From AC-32 sp963717725 (GTDB lineage: Bacteria > Actinomycetota > Thermoleophilia > Gaiellales > Gaiellaceae): a stretch of DNA of 64,000 nucleotides. Within the stretch, counting starts at the first letter, position 1. The number at the start of each line of letters is the position of its first letter. Of this stretch, positions 46,070-55,088 are shown one piece after another. The translations under genes were made by a program, and so were the position numbers. The notes beneath the pieces were generated by a model. The model saw nothing but the letters and a program-made list of their open reading frames with translations, searched no databases and was not told the origin of the DNA. Location of the stretch: positions 1-64,000 of the forward strand of contig CAVQWS010000004.1 in NCBI GenBank assembly GCA_963717725.1. Direction: 5' to 3'.

Positions 46070-47461
46070 ATGAGCCTCACGCACCCGCAGACAGACCACA
46101 AACGCCCAGCAGAGCTCGCAGTGCAGCCGCTGTTCGGGCTCGAGGGGACGACGATCCCGCGGCATGCGTTGCCCGACGAGCAGCTGCCTCCGGACGTCGC
46201 GTACCAGATCATCCACGACGAGCTGATGCTCGATGGGAACGCGCGGCTGAACGTCGCCACCTTCGTGACGACCTGGATGGAGCCGCAGGCGCAGAAGCTG
46301 ATGTCGGAGTGCTTCGACAAGAACATGATCGACAAGGACGAGTACCCGCAGACAGCGGAGCTCGAGGCGCGGTGCGTGCAGATGCTCAGCCGCCTCTGGC
46401 ACGCGCCGGAGGCCGACGAGGCAACTGGGTGCTCGACCACCGGCTCGAGCGAGGCCGCGATGCTCGGCGGGCTCGCGCTGAAGCGCCGCTGGATGGAGCG
46501 GCGCCGGGCCGAGGGCAAGCCGGTCGACCGGCCGAACCTCGTGATGGGCATCAACGTTCAGGTGTGCTGGGAGAAGCTCGCCAACTACTGGGACGTCGAG
46601 ATGCGGCTCGTGCCGATGGAAGGCGACCGGTTCCACATGTCGGCGGAAGAAGCCGTGAAGCTCTGCGACGAGAACACGATCGGGGTGATCGCGATCCTCG
46701 GCTCGACGTTCGACGGCTCGTACGAGCCGGTGGAGGAGATTTGCCAGGCCCTCGACGCGTTCGAGGCGGAGACGGGGATTGACGTCCCGGTCCACGTGGA
46801 CGGAGCGTCCGGGGCGTTCGTCGCGCCGTTCATCGACGAAGACCTGGTCTGGGACTTCCAGCTCGAGCGCGTCGCGTCGATCAACGCCTCCGGGCACAAG
46901 TACGGGCTGGTGTACCCGGGCGTCGGCTGGATCGTCTGGCGCGACAGCGCCTCGCTTCCCGACGATCTGATCTTCTGGGTCAACTACCTCGGCGACAACA
47001 TGCCCACGTTCGCGCTCAACTTCTCGCGCCCGGGCGCTCAGGTCGTCGCCCAGTACTACAACTTCCTGCGCCTCGGGTTCGACGGCTACCAACGCGTCCA
47101 GGCGTACGCGCGGGACGTTGCCACCCGGCTCTCGGGCGAGATCGAGGAGCTCGGGCCATTCGAGCTGATCACCCGCGGGGACGAGCTGCCCGTCTTCGCG
47201 TTCAAGGTGAAGGACGAGGTCGAGAACTTCACCGTCTTCGACGTCTCGAACGCGCTCCGGGAGCGCGGCTGGCAGGTGCCGGCCTACACGTTCCCGAAGA
47301 ACCGCGAGGACCTCGCCGCGCTGAGGGTCGTCGTCCGCCGCGGCTTCACGCACGACATGGCGAACCTGCTGCTCGCCGACCTGAAGCGGCAGCTGCCGCG
47401 ACTCGAGCAACAGGCCGTGCCCGTCCACGACGCCTCGTCGGCCGCGGGGTTCCGCCACTAG
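46070..47461 (+). CDS. gadB: glutamate decarboxylase
   Basis: 463 residues from ATG 46070, with AAAGGA 8 nt upstream. PLP fold type I: Lys277 (NASGHKYGLVYPG) binds PLP, Asp244 (HVDGASGAF) pairs with the pyridine nitrogen, and CSTTGSSEAAMLG binds phosphate. The N-terminal GLEGTTIPRHALPDEQLPPD fits GadB. It turns glutamate into GABA and CO2, consuming a proton, a common acid-stress defence. No GABA antiporter gene is adjacent. It follows the weak palindrome copy H. Confidence 0.93.
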   Translation: MSLTHPQTDHKRPAELAVQPLFGLEGTTIPRHALPDEQLPPDVAYQIIHDELMLDGNARLNVATFVTTWMEPQAQKLMSECFDKNMIDKDEYPQTAELEARCVQMLSRLWHAPEADEATGCSTTGSSEAAMLGGLALKRRWMERRRAEGKPVDRPNLVMGINVQVCWEKLANYWDVEMRLVPMEGDRFHMSAEEAVKLCDENTIGVIAILGSTFDGSYEPVEEICQALDAFEAETGIDVPVHVDGASGAFVAPFIDEDLVWDFQLERVASINASGHKYGLVYPGVGWIVWRDSASLPDDLIFWVNYLGDNMPTFALNFSRPGAQVVAQYYNFLRLGFDGYQRVQAYARDVATRLSGEIEELGPFELITRGDELPVFAFKVKDEVENFTVFDVSNALRERGWQVPAYTFPKNREDLAALRVVVRRGFTHDMANLLLADLKRQLPRLEQQAVPVHDASSAAGFRH

Positions 47462-47465
47462 TTAT

Positions 47466-47471
47466 TAACGT
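47466..47471 (+). promoter_or_regulatory. leaderless -10 box for the MFS gene
   Basis: TAACGT is 6 nt before GTG 47478, only 4 nt after the gad stop codon, and no ribosome site is present. Confidence 0.4.
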
Positions 47472-47477
47472 CACCGT

Positions 47478-49157
47478 GTGACGGCCCGCGGCGCTTACCG
47501 CGAGATCCTCGCGATCCGCGATGCGCGGCGCCTGATCTCGGCCAGCGCCGTCTCGCAGCTTGGCGACTGGCTGTTCAACGCGGCGCTGCTCGGCACCGTC
47601 TTCGCGGAAACGGGCTCGGCGCGCTGGGTCGGCGCGGCGACGATCTGCCGGCTCGTTCCCTACGTCGTTCTCGGCCCGCTCGGCGGCGTGGTCGCCGACC
47701 GCTACGACCGCCGGACGGTGCTGCTCGCCGGCGATCTGATGCGAGGCGCGCTGATGGTCGCCCTCGCCGCTGTGGTGGAGACCGACGGCCCGGTGGCGCT
47801 GCTGCTCGTGCTGACGGCCCTGGCCTCCTCGGCAGGGACGGCGGAACGGCCTGCGTCGATGGCGCTACTGCCGAGGCTGGTCGGCGAGGCGCGGCTCGGG
47901 CCGGCGAACGCTCTCCTGCACACGGTGCAGGACCTCGGGGTCGTGGTCGGGCCCGCGATCGGCGCCGTGCTGCTGGCGGTGGGGCCGAACTCGGTCGCGT
48001 TCCTCGTCAACGCGCTGACGTTCGCGGTCTCGGCGGCCCTGATCTGGACGATCAGCCGTACGGCCGTCACGGCGAGCGCGCGCTCGGTCGAGAGCGCCAG
48101 GGCCCACCTGCTGCAGGGCCTTCGCTCTGTCAGGACGACGCCGTTCGTCGTCCCGCTGCTCATCGTGATCGGGATGGCCGAGCTGACCTACGGCGCGCAA
48201 ACCGTCCAGCTCGTTGTCTACGCAGCCCGCCGGCTCGACCTCGGTGCCGCCGGCTACGGCTACCTCCTCGCCGCCGGCGGGGCGGGTGGCCTGCTGAGCG
48301 CGGGCATCAACCCGCGGCTCACCAGGAGCAACCGTGTCTCCGGGATCGTCGTCGGCTCGGGCGGGCTGTTCTGCGCCACGCAGCTCGCCTATGCCGGGGT
48401 GTCGGAGCTCGCCGCCGCGCTCGCGGTGACGCTGATCGGCGGCGCCGGCTTCGTCGCGTGCGAGGTGGTCGCCGAGACGGCGCTCGCGCGTGTCGCCCCC
48501 GCCGGGTCGCTCGGGCGCCTGATGGGGGTCGTCGAGGCCGTGGCCGTCGGGGCGATGGTGGCGGGCGCGCTGCTGGCCTCGTTCCTGCTCGCCTCGACCT
48601 CGCTGCGCAGCAGCTTCCTGATCCTCGGCGGCGCCACGCTCCTCGCGACGGTCGGCTGCCTGGGCTGGCTCCGCGGGCTCGACGCTCTCAGCCGCCGGCG
48701 CGCGGAGGAGCTGGCCGCCCGCGTGGCGGTCGTGGAACGGCTCCCGATCGCCGCGGGCGTGCCCCGGCTCGTCCTCGAGCGGCTCGCCTCGGCGTCGCAG
48801 TTCTGCCCTCTGCCGGACGGGGTAGACGTCGTCGTCGAGGGCGCGCCCGCCCACGCGTTCTATGCGATCGTCGACGGGAGCGTGATCGTCCACCGCGACG
48901 GCCAGGAGGTTGCCCGGCTCGGCCCCGGGGACTACTTCGGGGAGCGGGGCCTGCTCGACAATGCGCCCAGGAACGCGACCGTGACGACGGCGGAGTCCAG
49001 CACGCTCCTGCGCCTGGACGGCGACGCGCTGCTGGATGCGCTCCAGACCGCGCCGGCAATGCGATCGGCGCTCGACCGCTCGAACGTGCCCGGCAGATCG
49101 TCGGCCCCGGCACCGCCCACGCCGCTCGTCGACGACCCGGCCTGGAGCGACGGATGA
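47478..49157 (+). CDS. MFS transporter fused to a cyclic-nucleotide-binding domain
   Basis: 559 residues. About 400 residues form an MFS permease with the motif-A loop GPLGGVVADRYDRRTVLLAG and twelve helices of the drug-exporter kind. Residues about 435-545 are a cNMP-binding fold: VVVEGAPAHAFYAIVDGSV, LGPGDYFGERGLLDNAPRNA (phosphate-binding cassette with GE and R). cAMP or cGMP may gate transport. Adenylate cyclase candidates exist in the window (60836). Starts 16 nt after gad. The same architecture is known in other actinobacteria. Confidence 0.88.
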   Translation: MTARGAYREILAIRDARRLISASAVSQLGDWLFNAALLGTVFAETGSARWVGAATICRLVPYVVLGPLGGVVADRYDRRTVLLAGDLMRGALMVALAAVVETDGPVALLLVLTALASSAGTAERPASMALLPRLVGEARLGPANALLHTVQDLGVVVGPAIGAVLLAVGPNSVAFLVNALTFAVSAALIWTISRTAVTASARSVESARAHLLQGLRSVRTTPFVVPLLIVIGMAELTYGAQTVQLVVYAARRLDLGAAGYGYLLAAGGAGGLLSAGINPRLTRSNRVSGIVVGSGGLFCATQLAYAGVSELAAALAVTLIGGAGFVACEVVAETALARVAPAGSLGRLMGVVEAVAVGAMVAGALLASFLLASTSLRSSFLILGGATLLATVGCLGWLRGLDALSRRRAEELAARVAVVERLPIAAGVPRLVLERLASASQFCPLPDGVDVVVEGAPAHAFYAIVDGSVIVHRDGQEVARLGPGDYFGERGLLDNAPRNATVTTAESSTLLRLDGDALLDALQTAPAMRSALDRSNVPGRSSAPAPPTPLVDDPAWSDG

Positions 49158-49190
49158 TCCGCTTCGAACCGTCTGGGCGCGAGAAGATAC

Positions 49191-49864
49191 GTGCAGCGCC
49201 GCCGTCGCCCGGTTCCCCGGCGTCAACACGGGGAAGCCGATCAGCTTCCGGAACCTGCAGACCCGAACATGCCGGTCCCCGAGCCGCCGCCGGTCAGGCT
49301 TCCGCCGCCCGACCCGGAGGTGAAGGCGCTGCAGCAGAAGCTCATCCAGCTCGGGTACATGATCCACGGCGACGACGACGGTCGCTTCGGTCCGGCGACG
49401 CAGAACGCGATCCTCGGCTTCGAGAAGTGGGAACGGCTTCCGCGTACCGGGCTGATGGACGCGAAGACGAACGCGCGGCTCGACACCGCGACGCGTCCGG
49501 TCCGATCGCCCACGGCGGCGCCGGGAAGCGCGCGGAGATCCTGCTCGACCGGCAGGTCGCCCTGCTCATCAACGGCGACGTGGTCATCCGCGCGATCAGC
49601 GTCTCCAGCCGGAAGCCGTCGACGCCGACCCCGCCCGGCAGCTACAAGGTTTACGCCAAGATCGTCCGCTGGTGGTCGACCCCGTTCCGCGAGTGGCTCC
49701 CCTGGGCGTTGCCGTTCGTGGGTGGAATCGCCTTCCACCAGTATCCGGACGTGCCCGCCTATCCGGCCTCGCACGGCTGGGTCCGGCAGCTCTACAGCGT
49801 GGCTCGGTGGACGTACAACTTCGCGTTCGTCGGCATGCCGGTGAAGGTGCTCTCGAGATCTTGA
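49191..49864 (+). pseudogene. L,D-transpeptidase-like protein, frameshifted and lacking the catalytic Cys
   Basis: The first frame gives a proline-rich stretch and a peptidoglycan-binding domain (VKALQQKLIQLGYMIHGDDD, GRFGPATQNAILGFEKW). Near 49504 one base appears missing (GTCCGATCG where a CCC would restore frame). The other frame then carries a YkuD domain (KRAEILLDRQVALLINGDVV, PPGSYKVYAKIVRW). Its active-site loop reads ASHGWVRQ where SHGCxR is expected, so the nucleophilic Cys is Trp (TGG for TGC). No signal peptide is visible. It is either a decayed gene or a catalytically dead relative. A frame from ATG 49154 (overlapping the MFS stop) is an alternative N-terminus. Confidence 0.7.
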
Positions 49865-50018
49865 CTCAAGCGGCGACCGGCTCGTCCAGCCGCAGCACCA
49901 TGAAGAGTTCGCCACAGACGTTCACGCTTTCCTTCAAACATCCGGAGAGACGCCGCAGCGCGTATAGATCCGTCGAATAGCCTGTAGGCGCCCAGAGACA
50001 TCTAATCGGGAGGTTCAC

Positions 50019-50963
50019 GTGCGTAAGCGCTGGAACGTCCTCGTCGTCGCCGTCGGCATCGCGGCTCTGGCTTCTGGCTCGGCCGCCCTCGCCGACCACG
50101 GCGGCGGGAAGCACGGCAAGCACGGGAAGGGCAAGACTCTGGTCTTCACACTCGACCCGTCGACCCACGGCAACCCGGAAGGGGTCGCCACGAGGGGTGG
50201 GGGGAAAGTCTTCTTCGTCGGCGCGACCGGCGACGGCACCATCTACCGCGGCACGGTCGGCAACCCGACTGTGACCGAGTTCATTCCCGGAGCTTCCGGT
50301 AAGTCCGCGGTCGGCATGAAGATCAGGGGCGACAAGCTCTACGTCGCCGGCGGCATGACCGGGAAGATCTACGTCTACAGCCTGCGGACGAAGGAGCTCC
50401 TGGCCACGTTCGACACCGGCTCGGGAGGATTCCTCAACGACCTCGTCGTGACCGGAAATGGGGTATTCGTGACGGACTCTTTCCGTCCCACGCTCTGGCG
50501 GGTGACCAACGCGCAGCTCCGTGCCGGCTCGGGAATGCCCCAGGCGATCCCGGTCGGGCCTGAGATCGCCTACGCGCCCGGCTTCAACCTGAACGGGATC
50601 GTTGCCCGCGGCCACGAGCTGATCGTCGTGCAGTCGAACACCGGGAAGCTGTTCCGGATCGACGTCAAGAAGAACACCCGTGCGATCCACCAGATCGCGT
50701 CCGACCCGGTCTTCGGCGACGGAATGCTGCTCGACCGCGGCCGGTTGATCGTCGTCCAAGGGTCACCCGCGGCGCTGCTCTTCCTGAAGCTGAAGCACCA
50801 TGCCTCGAGCGCCAAGCTGGTGGCGACGCAGACCGACCCGAGCCTTCGCGGGCCCTCGACCGTTGCCCGTGCACGGCACCTGTACCTCGTGGTGAACGCG
50901 GACTTCGCCACGAGCACCACTCCGTTCACGGTCTCGGGCCTGTCCCGCGGCGGAAAGCACTAG
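50019..50963 (+). CDS. secreted beta-propeller (SMP-30/YncE-like) protein
   Basis: 314 residues from GTG 50019, with GGGAGG 5 nt upstream. A signal peptide (KRWNVLVVAVGIAALASGSA then ALADH) is followed by a His/Lys-rich segment (HGGGKHGKHGKGK). Repeats such as HGNPEGVATRGGGKVFFVGA, GDKLYVAGGMTGKIYVYSLR and FNLNGIVARGHELIVVQSNT form beta-propeller blades of the SMP-30/gluconolactonase kind. It is probably extracellular; the enzyme activity is uncertain. Confidence 0.82.
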   Translation: MRKRWNVLVVAVGIAALASGSAALADHGGGKHGKHGKGKTLVFTLDPSTHGNPEGVATRGGGKVFFVGATGDGTIYRGTVGNPTVTEFIPGASGKSAVGMKIRGDKLYVAGGMTGKIYVYSLRTKELLATFDTGSGGFLNDLVVTGNGVFVTDSFRPTLWRVTNAQLRAGSGMPQAIPVGPEIAYAPGFNLNGIVARGHELIVVQSNTGKLFRIDVKKNTRAIHQIASDPVFGDGMLLDRGRLIVVQGSPAALLFLKLKHHASSAKLVATQTDPSLRGPSTVARARHLYLVVNADFATSTTPFTVSGLSRGGKH

Positions 50964-50969
50964 CGAATG

Positions 50970-51002
50970 GGAGCGCGGCCGGCGCCCCGCCGGCCGCGCT
51001 CC
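50970..51002. terminator. bidirectional terminator, 14-bp stem
   Basis: GGAGCGCGGCCGGC (50970-50983) and GCCGGCCGCGCTCC (50989-51002) are perfect complements around a 5-nt loop, between the convergent beta-propeller and LAL genes. There is no long T-run. Confidence 0.75.
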
Positions 51003-51003
51003 T

Positions 51004-53916
51004 CTACTCCTTCGTTCTGTCCGCTCTCTCGACCGCCCGTGCAAGATCGACGCGAGAGCTAACGCCCACCTTGTTGAACATGTTGTGCATGTGACTCTCG
51101 ATCGTCTTTTGGCTGAGGAACAGCTCGGAGGCGATCTGTGGGTTCGTTCGACGAGCGACGACGAGGCGCGCGATCTGAAGCTGACGTTCGGTCAGCAGTT
51201 CGACGCCGACTCCGTCGCTCTTCCCGGCCCGCGTACGCCGGTGGATGTGCTGTCCGAACTGTCGTAGCTGCTGCTCCGCCTGGTCTCGGTAGCGAAGCGC
51301 ACCACTCGAGTGAAACGCCTCGGCGGCCTTCGTCAGCTCGGCCGTGGCCCGCTCAAGCTCGCCATCCTGCGCGAGTGCACGACCCGCGAGCATCCGAGAC
51401 AAGGCCGCCTCGATCGGCACTCCGACCGCGTCGGCGACGGTCGCTGATGCGAGGGCCTTCTCAGCAGCGATGTCGAGCTCCCGCGATGCAAGTGCCACCG
51501 CCGCCACGGCCCGATCCGCGAGTGCGGCGGCGAGGCGCAACCCGAACGCCTCGGCGCACATTGCCGCCGCGGCGGCGGCTTGGCCGGCTTCCTCGATGCG
51601 GCCGAGCTCGAGCCAGCACCGGGTCAGCAGCTCGAGGAAATGGGTTCTCCAAGCGCTCGGGATGAGTGGGAAGTCGACTCCCCCCGCGCAGTCGCTCAAT
51701 GCCTCGACGGCTTCCGCTGCGGCGCCGTGCTCGAGGAGCGCGGAAGCCAGCGCATGACTGGCCGAGGCCGAGACCAGACCCTTGTCGAACCGAGCGCTGA
51801 GATCGACACTCTCCGCTGCGGCGGTGAGCGCAAGCTCGATGTCTCCGGCTGCAAGCGCCGTCAGCGACTGATTGAGGAGGTTTCCGGCCAGGCTGTGGTC
51901 GTTGCCTGAGAGCCGGGCGCTCTCGACGGCGTCGTCCAACAACTCAGCGCTCGAGGCTAGCTCCCCTCGCCGCCGCCGCACCCACGCGAGGCAGTAGACG
52001 AGGATCGGGACGATGTCGCTCTGCCCGGTCGCCTCGCCAACCGCCATCGCCCGCTCGGCATGGGCTCCCGCCTCCTCGAATCGTTCCAGGTCCAGCTCGG
52101 CGGCCGCGAGATTGACGGCCGCGTCGAGTCGAAGAGCAAGCTCGCCGTCGGAGAGTGCGTCGACGAGTACGACGGCCTCCGACCAGGTGTCCTTCGCCTC
52201 CGCCATGGCCCCGTCGAGGGTTGCCGCATACGTCAACAGCGCGAGTGCCGCAGCCGTTAGCGGTGGGCTTCCGAGGGTGCGGGCAGCGCTCAGCGCTCGT
52301 TCGGCCCAACCTCGCATCGCCTCGTACTCCATCCGGTAGAACCCGTCCACGGCCAGCTCGATCATCAGCGCGACGCCTTCGGCGGAGCACTCGTCCTCGA
52401 GGTCGTCCAGCGCGTCCAGGAGACGTAGGTGCGCTTCTTGGTGGCGGCCGAGCAAATGCTCGACCCCCGCGCAAGCCGTGATCAGGCGCACGCGCTGCGC
52501 GGTTGCCTTGGCCGGCGCCAGCGCGAGGCATTCGATCAGCGCGGCATGGCTCTCGGAGAATTGGCCGATCGCCGCGAGCGATCCCGCCTGCGCCAGCAGG
52601 AGCTCGACTCGCTCCTCGACCGCGGTGTCGGCTGGCAAGAGGCTGAGAGCGCCGCCGAACCACCGTGCTGCGCTGGCCGGTGCTCGATGCGCCGTTGCCT
52701 CGCCGGCCGAGCGCAGCGTCGCGATGGCGGACAGATCGCCCTGTCGTGCCGAGCGCTCGACGTGGTGCGCTCGAGCCGCTGCGGGTGCGCCGCGGTCCTC
52801 GAGCGCGCGAGCCGCCCGCTCGTGGGCACCGAGTCGCCAGCCTGCGGGCGTCGACTCGTAGACCGCGCGTCTCACCAGGGGGTGCCGGAAGCGGAAGCGC
52901 CGCGGCACGTAGGTCTCCCGCACGAGGCCGAGCTGCAAGAACTCGTCGAGGGCCTCGATTGCACATGCCTCCTGTGTCGAAGCGGCGGCCGCTGCGAGCT
53001 CTGGCTCGAACGGGTCACCCGCGACCGCCGCTCCCTCCAGCACCACACGTGAGCCCTCCGACAGCAACGCGAGCTCCTCTGCCAGCGCTGCCGCGACCGA
53101 GGGCGGGACGTCGACGTCGCCGAGCCAGAGCTCTCGACCCGAGGTGCCGGTTGCCGGCGCTTCAGACATCGAGCGGGCGAGGTGCTCGAGGTAGAAGGGA
53201 TTGCCGCCGCTCTCCTCGTAGAGAGCGGCGGCCTTCGATCCATTGACGGACGTGCCGAGGAGCTCACCCGACTCCGAACGGCTGAGCGGGAGAAGCTCGA
53301 TTCGAGCTAGCGCATCTGCGCGATGGGCGCTCTCGAGCGCCGCCGACAGTCGCTCCGGCAGCTGACGTTGACGCATGGCGAGAGCCATCAACACCGACGC
53401 AGGCGGCCGGCGTAGCAATGCGCCCAACAGTTCGATGGAAGCCGTGTCCGCCCAATGCAGGTCGTCGAGCACAAGCACTACGGGGGTGGTCGACGCAAGC
53501 CGTGCGAGCAGGGCGGACACCGCGCGGTGGCTCCTGTAGCGCTTGTGGGATGCCGGCGGGCGATCCGCCGCGAGCGCGGAGAGCGACGGGAACACCCGGC
53601 CGAGCTCTGTTCGGACGTCCTCGTCCAGCGAGGCGAGCACGCGCGGATCGAGTGCCTGGATGTATTCCTCGAGCGCATCGACGAACACCCAGAAAGGCAG
53701 GTCGCGCTCGAGCTCTGATGCGGACCCGCTCAGCACGAGGTGCCCGCGCGCATCGGAGCGAGCCGCGAGCTCGGCGAGGAGTCGCGTCTTCCCGATGCCG
53801 GGCTCTCCCACGAGAGCGACGGCGGCACCCTCGCCCGAATCGAGTGCGGCGAGGAGCTGGTTGAACGCGCCGAGCTCCTCGGCGCGCCCGACGAGGTGCT
53901 CGGAAAGTAGGGCCAT
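51004..53916 (-). CDS. LAL-type LuxR regulator (large ATP-binding)
   Basis: 970 residues. The N-terminal AAA/STAND ATPase has VGRAEELGAF, Walker A VGEPGIGKTRLL (residues about 36-47) and Walker B VVLVLDDLHWAD. A long TPR-like helical region occupies 400-880. The C-terminal LuxR helix-turn-helix is LTERQLQIARLVVARRTNPQ and SQKTIESHMHNMFNKV. LAL regulators switch on pathway-specific promoters. The target is unknown; the nearest neighbours are the ABC exporter and the beta-propeller genes. Confidence 0.92.
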   Translation of the reverse strand: MALLSEHLVGRAEELGAFNQLLAALDSGEGAAVALVGEPGIGKTRLLAELAARSDARGHLVLSGSASELERDLPFWVFVDALEEYIQALDPRVLASLDEDVRTELGRVFPSLSALAADRPPASHKRYRSHRAVSALLARLASTTPVVLVLDDLHWADTASIELLGALLRRPPASVLMALAMRQRQLPERLSAALESAHRADALARIELLPLSRSESGELLGTSVNGSKAAALYEESGGNPFYLEHLARSMSEAPATGTSGRELWLGDVDVPPSVAAALAEELALLSEGSRVVLEGAAVAGDPFEPELAAAAASTQEACAIEALDEFLQLGLVRETYVPRRFRFRHPLVRRAVYESTPAGWRLGAHERAARALEDRGAPAAARAHHVERSARQGDLSAIATLRSAGEATAHRAPASAARWFGGALSLLPADTAVEERVELLLAQAGSLAAIGQFSESHAALIECLALAPAKATAQRVRLITACAGVEHLLGRHQEAHLRLLDALDDLEDECSAEGVALMIELAVDGFYRMEYEAMRGWAERALSAARTLGSPPLTAAALALLTYAATLDGAMAEAKDTWSEAVVLVDALSDGELALRLDAAVNLAAAELDLERFEEAGAHAERAMAVGEATGQSDIVPILVYCLAWVRRRRGELASSAELLDDAVESARLSGNDHSLAGNLLNQSLTALAAGDIELALTAAAESVDLSARFDKGLVSASASHALASALLEHGAAAEAVEALSDCAGGVDFPLIPSAWRTHFLELLTRCWLELGRIEEAGQAAAAAAMCAEAFGLRLAAALADRAVAAVALASRELDIAAEKALASATVADAVGVPIEAALSRMLAGRALAQDGELERATAELTKAAEAFHSSGALRYRDQAEQQLRQFGQHIHRRTRAGKSDGVGVELLTERQLQIARLVVARRTNPQIASELFLSQKTIESHMHNMFNKVGVSSRVDLARAVERADRTKE

Positions 53917-54025
53917 TTGCTTCCTGAAGCCAGGATAGACCAGGCCACTCGTAACGCATAATCAGGGTGCCCAACCAGGGTGCCACCCCGATGTCGCGAG
54001 CCTCGGTTACCTCGATGCTCGCAGG

Positions 54026-54268
54026 GTGTTCCATTACTTGCTGCAGCACCGGCATGAGCCGAAGGACTGCGGCGCCGTGTTCGCGTCGTTCAAGGGCTAC
54101 GCCAGCCCGCTCCGCCACGGGGCGACGATCGGCTCGTGCCGCTCGGGCGGGCACGAGCTCTGGTGGACCGTCGAGGCGGCATCAGAGGGCGAGGCGCTCG
54201 CGCTGTTGCCCCTGTACGTCGCCGAGCGCACCACGGCAACCAAGGTCAGCGAGGTCGGGATCCCATGA
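54026..54268 (+). CDS. small conserved actinobacterial protein
   Basis: 80 residues from GTG 54026 (FHYLLQHRHEPKDCGAVFAS). Recurrent features are CGAVFASFKGYASPLRH, GGHELWWTVEAASEGEALAL and LPLYVAERTTATKVSEV, which I recognise from small actinobacterial proteins of unknown function often described only as hypothetical. It sits just before the ABC-FtsX exporter and may be cotranscribed with it (40 nt gap). Confidence 0.65.
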   Translation: MFHYLLQHRHEPKDCGAVFASFKGYASPLRHGATIGSCRSGGHELWWTVEAASEGEALALLPLYVAERTTATKVSEVGIP

Positions 54269-54308
54269 CGACCCGCGTCCATCCCAGCAACGACCGAAGG
54301 AGCTGAGC

Positions 54309-55088
54309 ATGGCAAGCATTGCGATTCCGGCAGTGGAGACAAGGGACTCGGTAGGCACCGTCGGCCCGTCCGTCGTTGCCGCACAAGACTTGACGCGTCG
54401 CTACGGCGAAGGTGACACGGCGGTGGAGGCACTACGCGGCGTCTCGCTCGAGGTCGCGGAGGGTCGGCTCACTGCGGTGATGGGTCCCTCCGGCTCCGGG
54501 AAGTCAACGCTGATGCACATTCTCGCGGGCCTCGACAAGGCGACCTCCGGCGAGGTCACGATCGCCGGAACGGCCATTTCACACCTGAACGACAACCAGC
54601 TGACGCTCCTTCGGCGACAGCACATCGGCTTCATCTTCCAGTTCTTCAACCTGCTCCCGATGTTGAACGCGCAGGAGAACGTCGTCCTACCGCTCACTCT
54701 CGCTGGCGAAAAGCCTGACAAGGAATGGGTGGCCGAGCTGATGCGCAAGATCGGGCTCGAGCAGCGCCGCGAACATCGTCCTTCGGAGCTCTCGGGTGGA
54801 CAGCAGCAGCGCGTTGCCATCGGCCGGGCCCTCGTCAGCCGTCCGACGATCGTCTTCGCAGACGAGCCGACAGGCAACCTCGACTCGAAAACGAGCAGCG
54901 AAATCCTGGCGCTCATGCGCGAATCCGTCGACGGTTACGGCCAAACAACCGTGATGGTGACCCACGATCCTCGCGCCGCGACGATCGCGGACCGGATTCT
55001 CTTCCTGGCCGACGGCCTGATTGTCCGAGACCTCGGCGCGTCTACCGCAAGCGAGGTCATCGCCGTGAGCGAGGAGCTCGCACGATGA
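54309..55088 (+). CDS. ABC transporter ATPase (MacB/LolD-type)
   Basis: 259 residues from ATG 54309 with AAGGAG upstream. Walker A MGPSGSGKSTL, signature LSGGQQQRVAIGRAL, Walker B IVFADEPTGNLDS and a switch His in VTHDPRA. LolD/MacB-like subgroup. It drives the FtsX-type permease encoded next, with which it overlaps by 4 nt. Substrates of such pairs are lipoproteins, peptides or lipids; unknown here. Confidence 0.93.
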   Translation: MASIAIPAVETRDSVGTVGPSVVAAQDLTRRYGEGDTAVEALRGVSLEVAEGRLTAVMGPSGSGKSTLMHILAGLDKATSGEVTIAGTAISHLNDNQLTLLRRQHIGFIFQFFNLLPMLNAQENVVLPLTLAGEKPDKEWVAELMRKIGLEQRREHRPSELSGGQQQRVAIGRALVSRPTIVFADEPTGNLDSKTSSEILALMRESVDGYGQTTVMVTHDPRAATIADRILFLADGLIVRDLGASTASEVIAVSEELAR

